From Parapedobacter indicus (GTDB lineage: Bacteria > Bacteroidota > Bacteroidia > Sphingobacteriales > Sphingobacteriaceae): a stretch of DNA of 64,000 nt. Position numbers and translations under genes: made by a program. Positions 25,180 through 33,493 of the stretch are shown here, one piece after another (positions within the stretch are counted from its first letter, which is position 1; the number at the start of each line of letters is the position of its first letter). The stretch is taken from positions 805,288 to 869,287 of the forward strand of contig NZ_FOQO01000001.1 of NCBI RefSeq assembly GCF_900113765.1, in the 5' to 3' direction. The notes below the pieces were generated by a model that did not search any database, was not told where the DNA came from, and saw only the letters and a program-made list of their open reading frames with translations.

Positions 25180-26295
25180 ATGAGTAATCAGCAGCAACAA
25201 ACAGGGGTACAGAAAGCCCCGCAACAAACACCAAGTGAGCGCTTCACCGCGGCGGTAATGAAGGAATTTGCCGCCGTGGTCGGTGACGTGTCGAGAGTGA
25301 CCAATTTCCAAAAGAAGGTAATTCAGAATTACTTCATCAAACTGGATATGGTCCTCAAAGCAGCCGATCAGAAACGACTGGATAAGAACGCAAAAGCCAA
25401 GGCGCCGGAAGATCAGGACCACCTTGAATACAGCTGGAACAACATCAACATGCAGCAGCTTGCACTTGATGTGATCTCGTATTCCGTCATCGGGCTGGAT
25501 CCACTCCAAAAGAACCACATCAATCTCATTCCGTATAAAAACAACAAGACGGAAAAGTACGACATCACCTTCATGATGGGGTACGATGGGATCGAGCTTA
25601 AGGCTCGGAAATATGGTTACGATATCCCGGATGACGTCATAATCGAACTTGTCTATTCCAACGACCATTTCAAGGTACACAAGAAAAGCAAGGACAATCC
25701 GGTCGAGTCGTATGAGTTCGATGTGGTCGATGCGTTCGACCGTGGCGACATCGTCGGTGGTTTCTACTATCACGTGTACCATAGCAATCCCGAAAAGAAT
25801 AAGCTTCGGGTTTATACTAAAGCCCAGATAGACAAACGGAAACCTAAGTATGCTTCCGTGGAGTTTTGGGGCGGGGAAAAGGACAAGTGGGAGTATGATA
25901 AAGCCAAAAACAGGAACGTCAAGGTAGGGAAGGAAGAAGTGGAAGGCTGGTATGAGGAAATGGCATGGAAAACATTGAAACGTGCTGCCTACGATGCCAT
26001 CACCATCGACAGCGAGAAGATCGACGAGCATTACCTGAAGGCGATTCAAGCGGAAAGGGAAATGGATTCGGATCCTGTATCCAGCCAAGTGGCCAAAGAC
26101 ATCAACCAAAACGCCAACCGCAAAGAAATGTCGTTCGAGGATGCCGAGGTTGTAGAGGACAAGGCTCAGGAATTGCCATCTGCCACCGAAAAGGTGACGA
26201 TGCCTACATCGGCACAACAGCCGGAAAAGCAACCTGCAGCAAACAAACAGAACCCGGCCGCCGGAATGCAGCCTTCATTTAGCTTCGACGACTAG
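25180..26295 (+). CDS. recT: RecT-family single-strand annealing protein
   Basis: A 371-residue annealase. The core (residues 20-280) has the RecT features ALDVISYSVIGLDPLQKNHI, NLIPYKNNKTEKYDITFMMGYDG and a long C-terminal tail rich in Gln, Pro and Ala ending in SFSFDD, which may bind host SSB. It anneals complementary strands in phage recombination. The nuclease partner is not a classic RecE; the next gene may supply the activity. Confidence 0.92.
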   Translation: MSNQQQQTGVQKAPQQTPSERFTAAVMKEFAAVVGDVSRVTNFQKKVIQNYFIKLDMVLKAADQKRLDKNAKAKAPEDQDHLEYSWNNINMQQLALDVISYSVIGLDPLQKNHINLIPYKNNKTEKYDITFMMGYDGIELKARKYGYDIPDDVIIELVYSNDHFKVHKKSKDNPVESYEFDVVDAFDRGDIVGGFYYHVYHSNPEKNKLRVYTKAQIDKRKPKYASVEFWGGEKDKWEYDKAKNRNVKVGKEEVEGWYEEMAWKTLKRAAYDAITIDSEKIDEHYLKAIQAEREMDSDPVSSQVAKDINQNANRKEMSFEDAEVVEDKAQELPSATEKVTMPTSAQQPEKQPAANKQNPAAGMQPSFSFDD

Positions 26296-26297
26296 CC

Positions 26298-27032
26298 ATG
26301 AAGCTGCACGTCATAGGTTCATCATCCGCGGGTAACTGCTATCTCTTCACCGACAATGGGGGCAATACCCTCATTGTCGAGTGCGGGGTGCGATTCGAGA
26401 TAATCAAACGCGCGCTTGACTTCGATCTGTCACGTGTGGCGGGTGTCTGTGTGACCCATGAACATGGGGACCATTCCAAGGGCGTTGCAGGCGCTGTAAA
26501 TGCCGGGCTGGATGTATGGGCAACCGCCGGAACATTACGGGCATTTGGGTACAAAAGCTACAGATTCAACCCTATGAAGATCGGCCAAGCCTATCACATT
26601 GGCCCGTTTGCGGTAATAGCATTCGATACCCATCATAACACAACCGAACCATGCGGTTTCCTTATCCGGCATCCGGAAATGGGTACGACGCTTTTCCTGA
26701 CTGACACAACCTATTGTGATTATCGTTTCCCCGGCCTTACGAATATCATCATAGAGGCCAATTACAGCGAGGATATAATCGATCGAACGTTGTCGGATAA
26801 GAAGTTCCTCAGAGATCGCGTAATCAACGATCATATGTCGGTAGAGACGTGTATCAGCACCCTTCAGGCGAACGATCTCCGCAAGGTCAATAACATTGTA
26901 CTGATACACCTTTCGGACCGTAACAGCGATGCAAAGCAGTTCCAGCAGATGATCGAAAGCGCCACATGCAAGACGGTTACCGTGGCCACGGCGGGCCTAA
27001 CAATTAATAATTTCAATGTAACACCATTTTAA
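26298..27032 (+). CDS. metallo-beta-lactamase-fold hydrolase, likely nuclease
   Basis: A 244-residue MBL-fold protein with the metal motif THEHGDH (H54, H56, D58, H59) and later ligands in FLTDTTYCDY and VLIHLSDRNSD. It resembles the YycJ/WalJ group, for which DNA exonuclease activity has been reported. Only 2 bases separate it from recT, so it may be the exonuclease that makes single strands for RecT; this is inferred from position. Confidence 0.85.
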   Translation: MKLHVIGSSSAGNCYLFTDNGGNTLIVECGVRFEIIKRALDFDLSRVAGVCVTHEHGDHSKGVAGAVNAGLDVWATAGTLRAFGYKSYRFNPMKIGQAYHIGPFAVIAFDTHHNTTEPCGFLIRHPEMGTTLFLTDTTYCDYRFPGLTNIIIEANYSEDIIDRTLSDKKFLRDRVINDHMSVETCISTLQANDLRKVNNIVLIHLSDRNSDAKQFQQMIESATCKTVTVATAGLTINNFNVTPF

Positions 27033-27045
27033 ACTTAGATACAGC

Positions 27046-28050
27046 ATGTCACATTTTACAGTTATGGTGATCGGCAATGACCCCGAAAAGCAACTTGCAC
27101 CGTACCAAGAAAACAACATGGGCGATTGCCCTAAAGAGTACCTAAAATTTAATGATATCGAGGCCGAGCATCGAGAAACATACTCGACCGACGAAACAAC
27201 CGTTTTCGTTTCCCCTGAAGGAGAGACCCTATCGAAGTATCAGGATAGATTTCGGGTGTCTGACGGCCTCTTGAATGGATCTAATTACGTATGTCCGGAA
27301 GGCTGGACCGAAAAGGAGATCTTGGTAAGTGAACTGTACCCTACGTTCGAACAATACATGTCCGAATATTGCGGCTACGCACCATCCGAGGACGGCAGGT
27401 TCGGCTACTGGGAAAATCCGAACGCAAAATGGGATTGGTATCAATTAGGTGGCCGTTGGACCGGGCATCTCAAACTGAAACAAGGAGCGGTAGGAACTAA
27501 CGGTGAGCCGGGTTTATTCAGGCGTCAGGCCAAACCAGGGTACACCGATCAAGCAAAATTGGAGGATATAGATCTGAAAGGAATGCGCGACGAAGCGCGT
27601 GCTGATGCCATAGGTCGTTACGATAGGTTGGCTGAGCTTTTCGGCGGCGAAATTCCAAGGATGGATTTTATGTGGGAGACGTTGCTGGCCGACAAGGGCC
27701 TGACCATCGAACAAAAGCATGATACCTATCATAACCAATCCGCGATGCAACAACTGAAAGTTTTGCGAGAGTCATCCAAGGACGACCGCGAACTTCGCGA
27801 TTTCCTGTTTTTCCTGAAGCTTGAGGATTACCAATTGACCCGTGAAGAATACGCTTCAAAGGCAGCAAATGAGGCTATCTCAACATTTGCGATCATCAAG
27901 GACGGAAATTGGCATCAGCGCGGCGAAATGGGCTGGTGGGGTATCGTCTCAAACGAAATGGACGCTTCCGATTGGAATACTGAGTTCAACAAACTACTCG
28001 ATTCGCTTCCGGGTGACACATTGATCTCTGTTTACGATTGTCATATCTAA
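27046..28050 (+). CDS. conserved phage protein, MSHFTVMVIG family
   Basis: A 334-residue protein starting MSHFTVMVIGNDPEKQLAPY, an opening I know from many phage hypotheticals. The middle part has WYQLGGRWTGHLKLK and the end GDTLISVYDCHI. Function unknown. It lies in the recombination operon. Confidence 0.78.
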   Translation: MSHFTVMVIGNDPEKQLAPYQENNMGDCPKEYLKFNDIEAEHRETYSTDETTVFVSPEGETLSKYQDRFRVSDGLLNGSNYVCPEGWTEKEILVSELYPTFEQYMSEYCGYAPSEDGRFGYWENPNAKWDWYQLGGRWTGHLKLKQGAVGTNGEPGLFRRQAKPGYTDQAKLEDIDLKGMRDEARADAIGRYDRLAELFGGEIPRMDFMWETLLADKGLTIEQKHDTYHNQSAMQQLKVLRESSKDDRELRDFLFFLKLEDYQLTREEYASKAANEAISTFAIIKDGNWHQRGEMGWWGIVSNEMDASDWNTEFNKLLDSLPGDTLISVYDCHI

Positions 28051-28055
28051 TTTTT

Positions 28056-28068
28056 AATCACAGCAACA
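28056..28068 (+). repeat. phage leader motif AATCACAGCAACA, copy 3
   Basis: One change from the consensus; it abuts the ATG at 28069 directly and is preceded by TTTTT. Confidence 0.6.
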
Positions 28069-28491
28069 ATGAAAAAGAACATTGCCGAGCATTTACCCCT
28101 TCGCGAAAGAGAGGGATTTCTCCGGGACAACTGCGACGCCCCGGAGCGGATGAGCTACATGAAAAAGTTCACCGAAGAGGAGATTGTCGCCATGAAAAAC
28201 CGGCTATCAACGGTATCCATCGAGATGGACGATATCGAGGATGAGAAGAAAGCTCTCGCCGTCCAGCTGAAGGCCAAATTCGACCCACTGAAAACGGAAA
28301 AGAAGTCGCTACTGAAAAACATCAAGCAGCGCGCGCAATTGGTGTCCGAGGACTGCTACAAATTCATCGATCATGAAAACGGCCGAGTGGAATATTATAA
28401 CGCTATAGGAGACCTGATCGAATCGCGTCCGTTAGCGCCGGAAGAACGCCAACGCGGACTTTTCGCACTTCGTAATGGCACGGAAGACTAA
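28069..28491 (+). CDS. phage protein with coiled coil, unknown function
   Basis: A 140-residue charged protein with a helical stretch (about 40-95) of heptad type around VSIEMDDIEDEKKALAVQLK. Unrecognised. Confidence 0.7.
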   Translation: MKKNIAEHLPLREREGFLRDNCDAPERMSYMKKFTEEEIVAMKNRLSTVSIEMDDIEDEKKALAVQLKAKFDPLKTEKKSLLKNIKQRAQLVSEDCYKFIDHENGRVEYYNAIGDLIESRPLAPEERQRGLFALRNGTED

Positions 28492-28522
28492 CTCTATTAT
28501 TTAACCCAATAATTCAATTGAA

Positions 28523-29266
28523 ATGAACAAAGAACTTCAAAACGAAATCATCAAAGAGGCGGTACTGGAAGCTACAGACCATGATTCAAAGGTGTGCGAG
28601 CTTATCATCCGCGAAGGCAAGGCCCTTCCCGCGCTGGAGCCGCTAAAGGTTAAGATCGCCGGTATCCTCGACAGCCCATTCCGTTTTCTTCAAAAGCGCG
28701 TCGGAGAGATCGACCAGAAAAAAGCCTTCATTACGGTCAACCGGGAGTCATTGACTATTACGCTGGACTTCAATGAAGATGATCCGTACTCCAATGGTCA
28801 GATTGTGGGCGTTATTACGGAACATCCGACATTCAAGAAATTCGGCATCAATAGTGGCCACTATCGGACCACTTACGAAATGGCCGAATTGATCAAGATG
28901 AACCGTTCCGCATTTGAGAACATCCAGGTCGCCATGAAGCTAGTTCACGAACTGAAGAACTTCAAAGCAAAGGTCGAAAAGGACTTGGAGAAAAATAATG
29001 ACGACCGTGGCAACCGCAAGATATTGCTCCAGCAGACCGTCGAATCCAATGTGCCCGAAAAATTCAAGGTAGTTATGCCCATTTTCAAGGGTATGCCCAA
29101 AGAGACATTCGAGGTGGAGGTTTATTTCAATCCGGATGACCTGACCTGCACGCTGGTTTCCCCTGAAGCCAACGACACGTTGGAAGAGATCAGGGATAGC
29201 GCGATCGATGAGGTGCTTCACGAAATCGAGGAAATAGCACCGGATATCGTGATCATCGAAAAGTAA
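28523..29266 (+). CDS. phage protein, possible YfdQ-like
   Basis: A 247-residue protein. The plan (N-terminal IIREGKALPALEPLKVKIAG, middle FLQKRVGEIDQKKAFITVNR and TEHPTF, C-terminal beta-rich part) recalls the YfdQ/DUF2303 group of phage proteins but I cannot confirm it. A GC-rich hairpin follows its stop. Confidence 0.6.
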   Translation: MNKELQNEIIKEAVLEATDHDSKVCELIIREGKALPALEPLKVKIAGILDSPFRFLQKRVGEIDQKKAFITVNRESLTITLDFNEDDPYSNGQIVGVITEHPTFKKFGINSGHYRTTYEMAELIKMNRSAFENIQVAMKLVHELKNFKAKVEKDLEKNNDDRGNRKILLQQTVESNVPEKFKVVMPIFKGMPKETFEVEVYFNPDDLTCTLVSPEANDTLEEIRDSAIDEVLHEIEEIAPDIVIIEK

Positions 29267-29274
29267 CATTCACC

Positions 29275-29293
29275 GGGCGGGGATGACCCGCCC
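29275..29293 (+). terminator. GC-rich hairpin, partial terminator
   Basis: GGGCGGG and CCCGCCC pair perfectly around GATGA, followed by GCTTTTAA. It may attenuate transcription before the PcfK gene. Confidence 0.55.
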
Positions 29294-29299
29294 GCTTTT

Positions 29300-29311
29300 A
29301 ACGCAGCAACA
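29300..29311 (+). repeat. phage leader motif AACGCAGCAACA, copy 4
   Basis: The motif ends 3 bases before the ATG at 29315 and follows CTTTT, as in copy 1. Confidence 0.55.
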
Positions 29312-29314
29312 ACG

Positions 29315-29728
29315 ATGAAAGCAACAGATTCATTTAAAGAAATTATCAGCGAGCACCTGAAAGGTTTGGCGGCGAAAGATCCGCTTTTCGCTGAGACGCT
29401 AAAAAAGCCAAAAAAGAACATTGACGATTGTGTCACATACATTTTAAATGCCGTTAAGACGAGTGGCCGAAGCGGATTCACCGATCAGGAGATCTTCGGA
29501 ATGGCAGTCCATTACTATGATGAAGACGATATCAAGCCAGGTGCAGCAGTGAAAAATTACCGTGTAGTCACCAATCGTGCTCCGAAATTATCAAAGGAAG
29601 AGATTGAAGCAGCTAAAAAGGACGCATATAATTCGGTAGTGAAGGCAGAAATTGATCGGTTAAAGCAAAAGCCGACAAAACATAAAGGGAATAGACCGGA
29701 GGTTTTATCACCATCATTATTCGACTGA
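29315..29728 (+). CDS. PcfK-like protein
   Basis: A 137-residue protein with KNIDDCVTYILNAVKTSGRSG, IFGMAVHYYDEDDIKPG and a C-terminal LSPSLFD, all hallmarks of the PcfK-like family named after conjugative plasmid pCF10. The Cys and the YYDEDD motif are well kept. It lies 2 bases before a PcfJ-like gene, the usual pair. Its function is not established. Confidence 0.88.
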   Translation: MKATDSFKEIISEHLKGLAAKDPLFAETLKKPKKNIDDCVTYILNAVKTSGRSGFTDQEIFGMAVHYYDEDDIKPGAAVKNYRVVTNRAPKLSKEEIEAAKKDAYNSVVKAEIDRLKQKPTKHKGNRPEVLSPSLFD

Positions 29729-29730
29729 TC

Positions 29731-31017
29731 ATGAGGCCAAGGACTAAACAACAGATGCGGTTTTTCAAATTGAGCCAAGAGAATACCGGCCTCAGCGAAG
29801 AAGAAAAAGCATGGGCAATTGATAAATGCCTTAAGCATATTGCGTATCAAACCAAAAGTAGAACGTCATGCCTGGATTGCGGACACGAGTGGCCGAATAT
29901 AGGCACGGTAAATACTTGCGTTTGCCCGAAATGCAACACGAAACTAAAAATTGAAGTAACTCGTAAGAAGAAAATGGAACAAAGGGAGTTCGTTGCTCAC
30001 TTAGATGTTGTCGAGGGATTCCAATTCGTGCGGTTATTTGAGCTAAAAAGTTTCCATCGATCTGGGAAAAAAGCGGACATATCCGTGCGTGAAGTTATCC
30101 ATCAATTCTTTACTCCTGACGGAATCGTTGAGATCGTAGCCAAGTTACATCACCTACATTGGAATCTTGATAGTTTCGGTTACGAATTCGGGATCCGAGA
30201 CAAACACCAGTTTCATCAAAAATACGATCCCGATCCAATAAACGTCCTTCCGGGACCCAACTGTTTGCCAATATTCAAGCGAAATGGGTTTAAAGGAAAA
30301 CTTCATGGTTTAACAGCATTCGAATTATTCACGGCAATTACGCATGATCCGCGCGCTGAGACGCTTCTAAAAGCTCGTCAATACAAATTGTTGCTGATAA
30401 AGGCGGCGTCGACAAGGAGGTCGATGGTCGACCGGTATTGGGACAGCATTAAAATATGTATCCGGAACAAGTATAAAGTAAAAGATGCTCTGATGTGGTT
30501 GGACTACATGGATTTATTGAAGTATTTCCGAAAGGACCTTCGAAACCCAAAATTCGTTTGTCCGTCAAACCTAAAACGAGAACATGATCGATTGGTCAAG
30601 AAAAAGAGAGTTGAGGAACGGCGCAGGGAAGTAGAAGCAATGAGACGTTACATGGAGGAAGAGCAGGCTGCCTATGAAAAAGCAAAGCAAGCTTTTTTCG
30701 GGATCCAATTTAAAGCGGGACATATATCTGTACGGGTACTGGAACATGTAAGGGAATTTATGGAGGAAGGCGATATCCACAAACATTGCCTATTTGCGAA
30801 TAAATATTTCAGGAAGCATGATTCACTCGTGATGTCAGCTACTTTCAAAGGAAACCCCATCGAAACGATTGAGATCTCGTTGTCAGAAATGAAGGTGATT
30901 CAATCGAGAGGTTTGAGGAATAACCCTTCAGAACATCACATGAAAATAGTTAATCTAGTCAATCGGAATATGAATAAAATCCGGGATCGTCGTCAAAAAC
31001 TCGATAAAACCGCATGA
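29731..31017 (+). CDS. PcfJ-like protein
   Basis: A 428-residue protein. Near residue 50 two CxxC pairs (SCLDCGHEW, CVCPKCNTK) form a zinc ribbon, the middle is helical, and the C terminus carries the PcfJ signature around HKHCLFANKYFRKHDSLVMSA and IETIEISLSEMKVIQSRGL. Known from plasmids, ICEs and phages of Bacteroidota and Firmicutes; role unresolved. It overlaps the next gene in ATGA. Confidence 0.87.
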   Translation: MRPRTKQQMRFFKLSQENTGLSEEEKAWAIDKCLKHIAYQTKSRTSCLDCGHEWPNIGTVNTCVCPKCNTKLKIEVTRKKKMEQREFVAHLDVVEGFQFVRLFELKSFHRSGKKADISVREVIHQFFTPDGIVEIVAKLHHLHWNLDSFGYEFGIRDKHQFHQKYDPDPINVLPGPNCLPIFKRNGFKGKLHGLTAFELFTAITHDPRAETLLKARQYKLLLIKAASTRRSMVDRYWDSIKICIRNKYKVKDALMWLDYMDLLKYFRKDLRNPKFVCPSNLKREHDRLVKKKRVEERRREVEAMRRYMEEEQAAYEKAKQAFFGIQFKAGHISVRVLEHVREFMEEGDIHKHCLFANKYFRKHDSLVMSATFKGNPIETIEISLSEMKVIQSRGLRNNPSEHHMKIVNLVNRNMNKIRDRRQKLDKTA

Positions 31018-31964
31018 TTTGGACTGCAGATATGGACGCAAGGCTCCGAGAGTTGTATCCAGCTAATACGAATCGCGAGATAACAGCTATCACCGGCTGG
31101 AGCTATTATTACATATGTGAACGCGCCAAGGTTTTGGACCTGCATAAAGGGCCCGATGCCCGTTCGAGGGCTTGTGGTAAGACGCAATGGACGCCTGAAA
31201 TGGATATGTTCATAAGACAAAACTATGAGAGGCTGGACAACCGGCAGATTGCCGATGCCCTGGGCTTGAAGTTGTCCGTCACACGGACGCGCCTGTATGA
31301 ACTTGGCATGAAACGGATGCAATTGGAATACTGGACGGAAGATCAGGTAAAATTCCTTGTAGAAAACTACCGGCAGATCGGTGACCTGGAGCTTGCGGAA
31401 ATCTTCGAGTCCAAGTGGCCTAAAGCCAAACGCTGGACCAAAAAGCACATCGAAAAGAAGCGACGGTACCTGAAGCTCAAGCGAACAACTGCCGAACGCG
31501 ACGCGATCCGGGAAGGACACAGGCAACGGGGGGTATATGCTGAGGCAAACAGGAGGATGTGGCAAACCAGGGGCGCGGCGAAAGAAGGCGAAATCAGGTA
31601 TTGGAGGAAACGGGGAGGGATCTCCGTATTTCCGGTGATTAAGGTGGATGGCCGTTGGCTTCACTGGGCGCCTTGGCGTTGGGAGCAGCTGCGAGGTCCG
31701 GTACAGAAGGGCATGAATGTAATATTCGCCGACAGGAACCCGTATAACCGCGCTGACGACAACCTTTTGCTGATCTCCAACGCCGAATTGGCCAAAAGAA
31801 ATTCCGTTAAATCTATCATCGGCCTCAGCGACAACTATGTCGCCGGTATTTTGACTTCCGGGCGACCCGATCAGCGGGAAATCGTTAAACAGATGCCTGA
31901 TCTGATCGAACTTAAAAGGAACCAACTATTACTTCAAAGAGAACTTAAAGAGCAACTAAAATGA
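31014..31964 (+). CDS. HNH-like protein with Myb-type repeats, degenerate site
   Basis: A 316-residue protein. The first 150 residues contain three Trp-led helical units (IWTADMDARLRELYPANTN, QWTPEMDMFIRQNYERLDN, YWTEDQVKFLVENYRQIGD) like Myb/SANT DNA-binding repeats. The C-terminal part GPVQKGMNVIFADRNPYNRADDNLLLISN has the HNH_3 pattern, but the metal-binding His is Phe. It may bind DNA without cutting it. Coupled by ATGA overlaps on both sides. Confidence 0.75.
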   Translation: MIWTADMDARLRELYPANTNREITAITGWSYYYICERAKVLDLHKGPDARSRACGKTQWTPEMDMFIRQNYERLDNRQIADALGLKLSVTRTRLYELGMKRMQLEYWTEDQVKFLVENYRQIGDLELAEIFESKWPKAKRWTKKHIEKKRRYLKLKRTTAERDAIREGHRQRGVYAEANRRMWQTRGAAKEGEIRYWRKRGGISVFPVIKVDGRWLHWAPWRWEQLRGPVQKGMNVIFADRNPYNRADDNLLLISNAELAKRNSVKSIIGLSDNYVAGILTSGRPDQREIVKQMPDLIELKRNQLLLQRELKEQLK

Positions 31965-32374
31965 CACAATTTGAAATTGAGAAGGTGATGACTGGCATGA
32001 GGGGAAAAATTTACCGATATAAAAATGAAAGGCACCATGTTTTGCGGTTTGCAATTACGCACGTCGTAAAGATAACAACGGATCGCGCCGATATAACCAT
32101 CTTGATGGAGGACTTCGACCAGGTAATTCAGACATTCGACGAAGTGAAAGAAATGGAGGCTTTGCAGGTTACGAACGCCACCGGCTTACAACACCAGACT
32201 GTGATTAACAGCAGTGGCCTCGAGTTAAAGAACACCCTATTGGATACCATCAGCCGTCTCAAGCGGGATAAGGATTTCGTTCCCCAGGCGTCGGCCATAA
32301 ATGATGCGGTGAAAACGATCATTGACCTGGCCAAGGTGGAAGTGGAGATGATTAAAGTAATGCGGGGTAAATAA
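31961..32374 (+). CDS. phage protein, unknown function
   Basis: A 137-residue protein with a basic N terminus (RGKIYRYKNERHHVLRF) and a helical C-terminal half. Unrecognised; coupled to the HNH-like gene by ATGA. Confidence 0.65.
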   Translation: MTQFEIEKVMTGMRGKIYRYKNERHHVLRFAITHVVKITTDRADITILMEDFDQVIQTFDEVKEMEALQVTNATGLQHQTVINSSGLELKNTLLDTISRLKRDKDFVPQASAINDAVKTIIDLAKVEVEMIKVMRGK

Positions 32375-32386
32375 TTGACGATCTTG

Positions 32387-32451
32387 TGATGGTCTGTGGA
32401 CGCTAATCAGCTGTCGCGTATTTAGATAGCTAAACGGTCTGCTGACCATCA
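32387..32451 (+). repeat. nested inverted repeats upstream of the invertase
   Basis: TGATGGTC (32387-32394) pairs with GACCATCA (32444-32451). Inside lie ACGC/GCGT (32400-32419) and TTTAG/CTAAA (32421-32434), so an RNA could fold as a three-way junction. Alternatively the outer repeats are recombination sites. The invertase ATG is 24 bases downstream. Confidence 0.55.
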
Positions 32452-32474
32452 TCAAAGATAGGAGGAAAAGAAAT

Positions 32475-33080
32475 ATGACATATGGATATATTAGGGTAAG
32501 TACAGACAAGCAGGATACGGCAAATCAGCGGTTTCAAATAGAGCATTTTGCGAAATCAAATAATTTAATCATTGATGAATGGGTGGAAGAAACCATAAGC
32601 TCAGCGGTAAAATTGGAAAAGCGGCAACTCAGCGGACTACTTGAAAAAATGGTAACTGACGATCTCATGATCGCCTGTGAACTTTCTAGACTTGGGCGTA
32701 ATTTGATGCAGGTGATGGGTATTTTGCATGGTTGTATGGAGAAGGGTTTAAAGGTGTGGACTATAAAAGATAACTATCGGCTGGGCAATGATATATCATC
32801 GAAGGTTCTTGCGTTCGCGTTCGGTCTTTCAGCCGAGATAGAGCGCAATCTTATCTCGCAAAGAACCAAGGAGGCGTTAGCCAGAAAGAAAGCTGAAGGT
32901 GTGGTATTGGGGCGTCCCGTAGGCAATAAAAATACCACCTACAAGCTGTCCGGCAAAGAAGATGAAATCAAAGGGTACCTGAAGGCGAAAGTCCCATACT
33001 CAGTGATCGGCCGACTACTGAAAGTTCACCGCAATACCGTCCGCGAGTTTGTTCTCGAAAAACGACTGAAAAATGAATGA
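32475..33080 (+). CDS. Mpi-type serine DNA invertase
   Basis: A 201-residue small serine recombinase with nucleophile S9 in YGYIRVSTDKQ, ELSRLGRNLMQV, the long E helix FAFGLSAEIERNLISQRTKEAL and a C-terminal HTH (YSVIGRLLKVHRNTVREFV). It is of the type of Mpi, the master DNA invertase of Bacteroides fragilis. It has a good Shine-Dalgarno (AGGAGG). It could invert phage or host promoters. Confidence 0.9.
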   Translation: MTYGYIRVSTDKQDTANQRFQIEHFAKSNNLIIDEWVEETISSAVKLEKRQLSGLLEKMVTDDLMIACELSRLGRNLMQVMGILHGCMEKGLKVWTIKDNYRLGNDISSKVLAFAFGLSAEIERNLISQRTKEALARKKAEGVVLGRPVGNKNTTYKLSGKEDEIKGYLKAKVPYSVIGRLLKVHRNTVREFVLEKRLKNE

Positions 33081-33282
33081 AATCAAAAAATTGTCGGAAA
33101 TCCTTGGTTTCAAGGTTCCCATCGATGGGTTGCTGACCGCTTTATTCGGTCGAAAAGTTATAGATATAGTCGAACTCGACCGCAGATTGGAAGAGACTTA
33201 TCGATATGAAGGATCAATGGATGATTTTATTAAAGCCAGATTCGGAGAAGGGGCAAAGCAACTCATCGATAACAATACCTGA
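33073..33282 (+). CDS. phage protein, unknown function
   Basis: A 69-residue protein (MNEIKKLSEILGFKVPIDGL) starting inside the end of the invertase gene by 8 bases. Unrecognised, no cysteines. Confidence 0.65.
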   Translation: MNEIKKLSEILGFKVPIDGLLTALFGRKVIDIVELDRRLEETYRYEGSMDDFIKARFGEGAKQLIDNNT

Positions 33283-33288
33283 CTATTT

Positions 33289-33489
33289 ATGGAAAGCAAA
33301 CGCCAATTGAACGTCAACCGTGACACGCCATTCAAGGTAGTGGCCGCGGGTTTCCCCGTTATGCGGTTTTCTAGCATCTCTGACGCTGAGAAATGCTTTA
33401 GGGGTTACAAGGGGCCCGGAACGTGCTTACTCGTCAGCTACGAGACAGGAAGGGCGGAATATTTGAAGTATAAATTTTTGAAAGGATAA
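33289..33489 (+). CDS. phage protein, unknown function
   Basis: A 66-residue basic protein with CFRGYKGPGTCLLVSYETG in the middle. Unrecognised. Five bases from the replication gene. Confidence 0.62.
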   Translation: MESKRQLNVNRDTPFKVVAAGFPVMRFSSISDAEKCFRGYKGPGTCLLVSYETGRAEYLKYKFLKG

Positions 33490-33493
33490 ATAG

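Noticed and set aside
25114..26232. A 372-codon open frame on the minus strand across recT
   Set aside because: It lies opposite a well-supported RecT gene, reads as a His/Ile/Val/Phe-rich mirror of its codons, and shows no motif or start signal.
30993..31925. A 310-codon minus-strand frame opposite the Myb/HNH-like gene
   Set aside because: Composition is that of a reverse-complement shadow (Pro- and Phe-rich, no domain), while the plus-strand gene is coupled to both neighbours.
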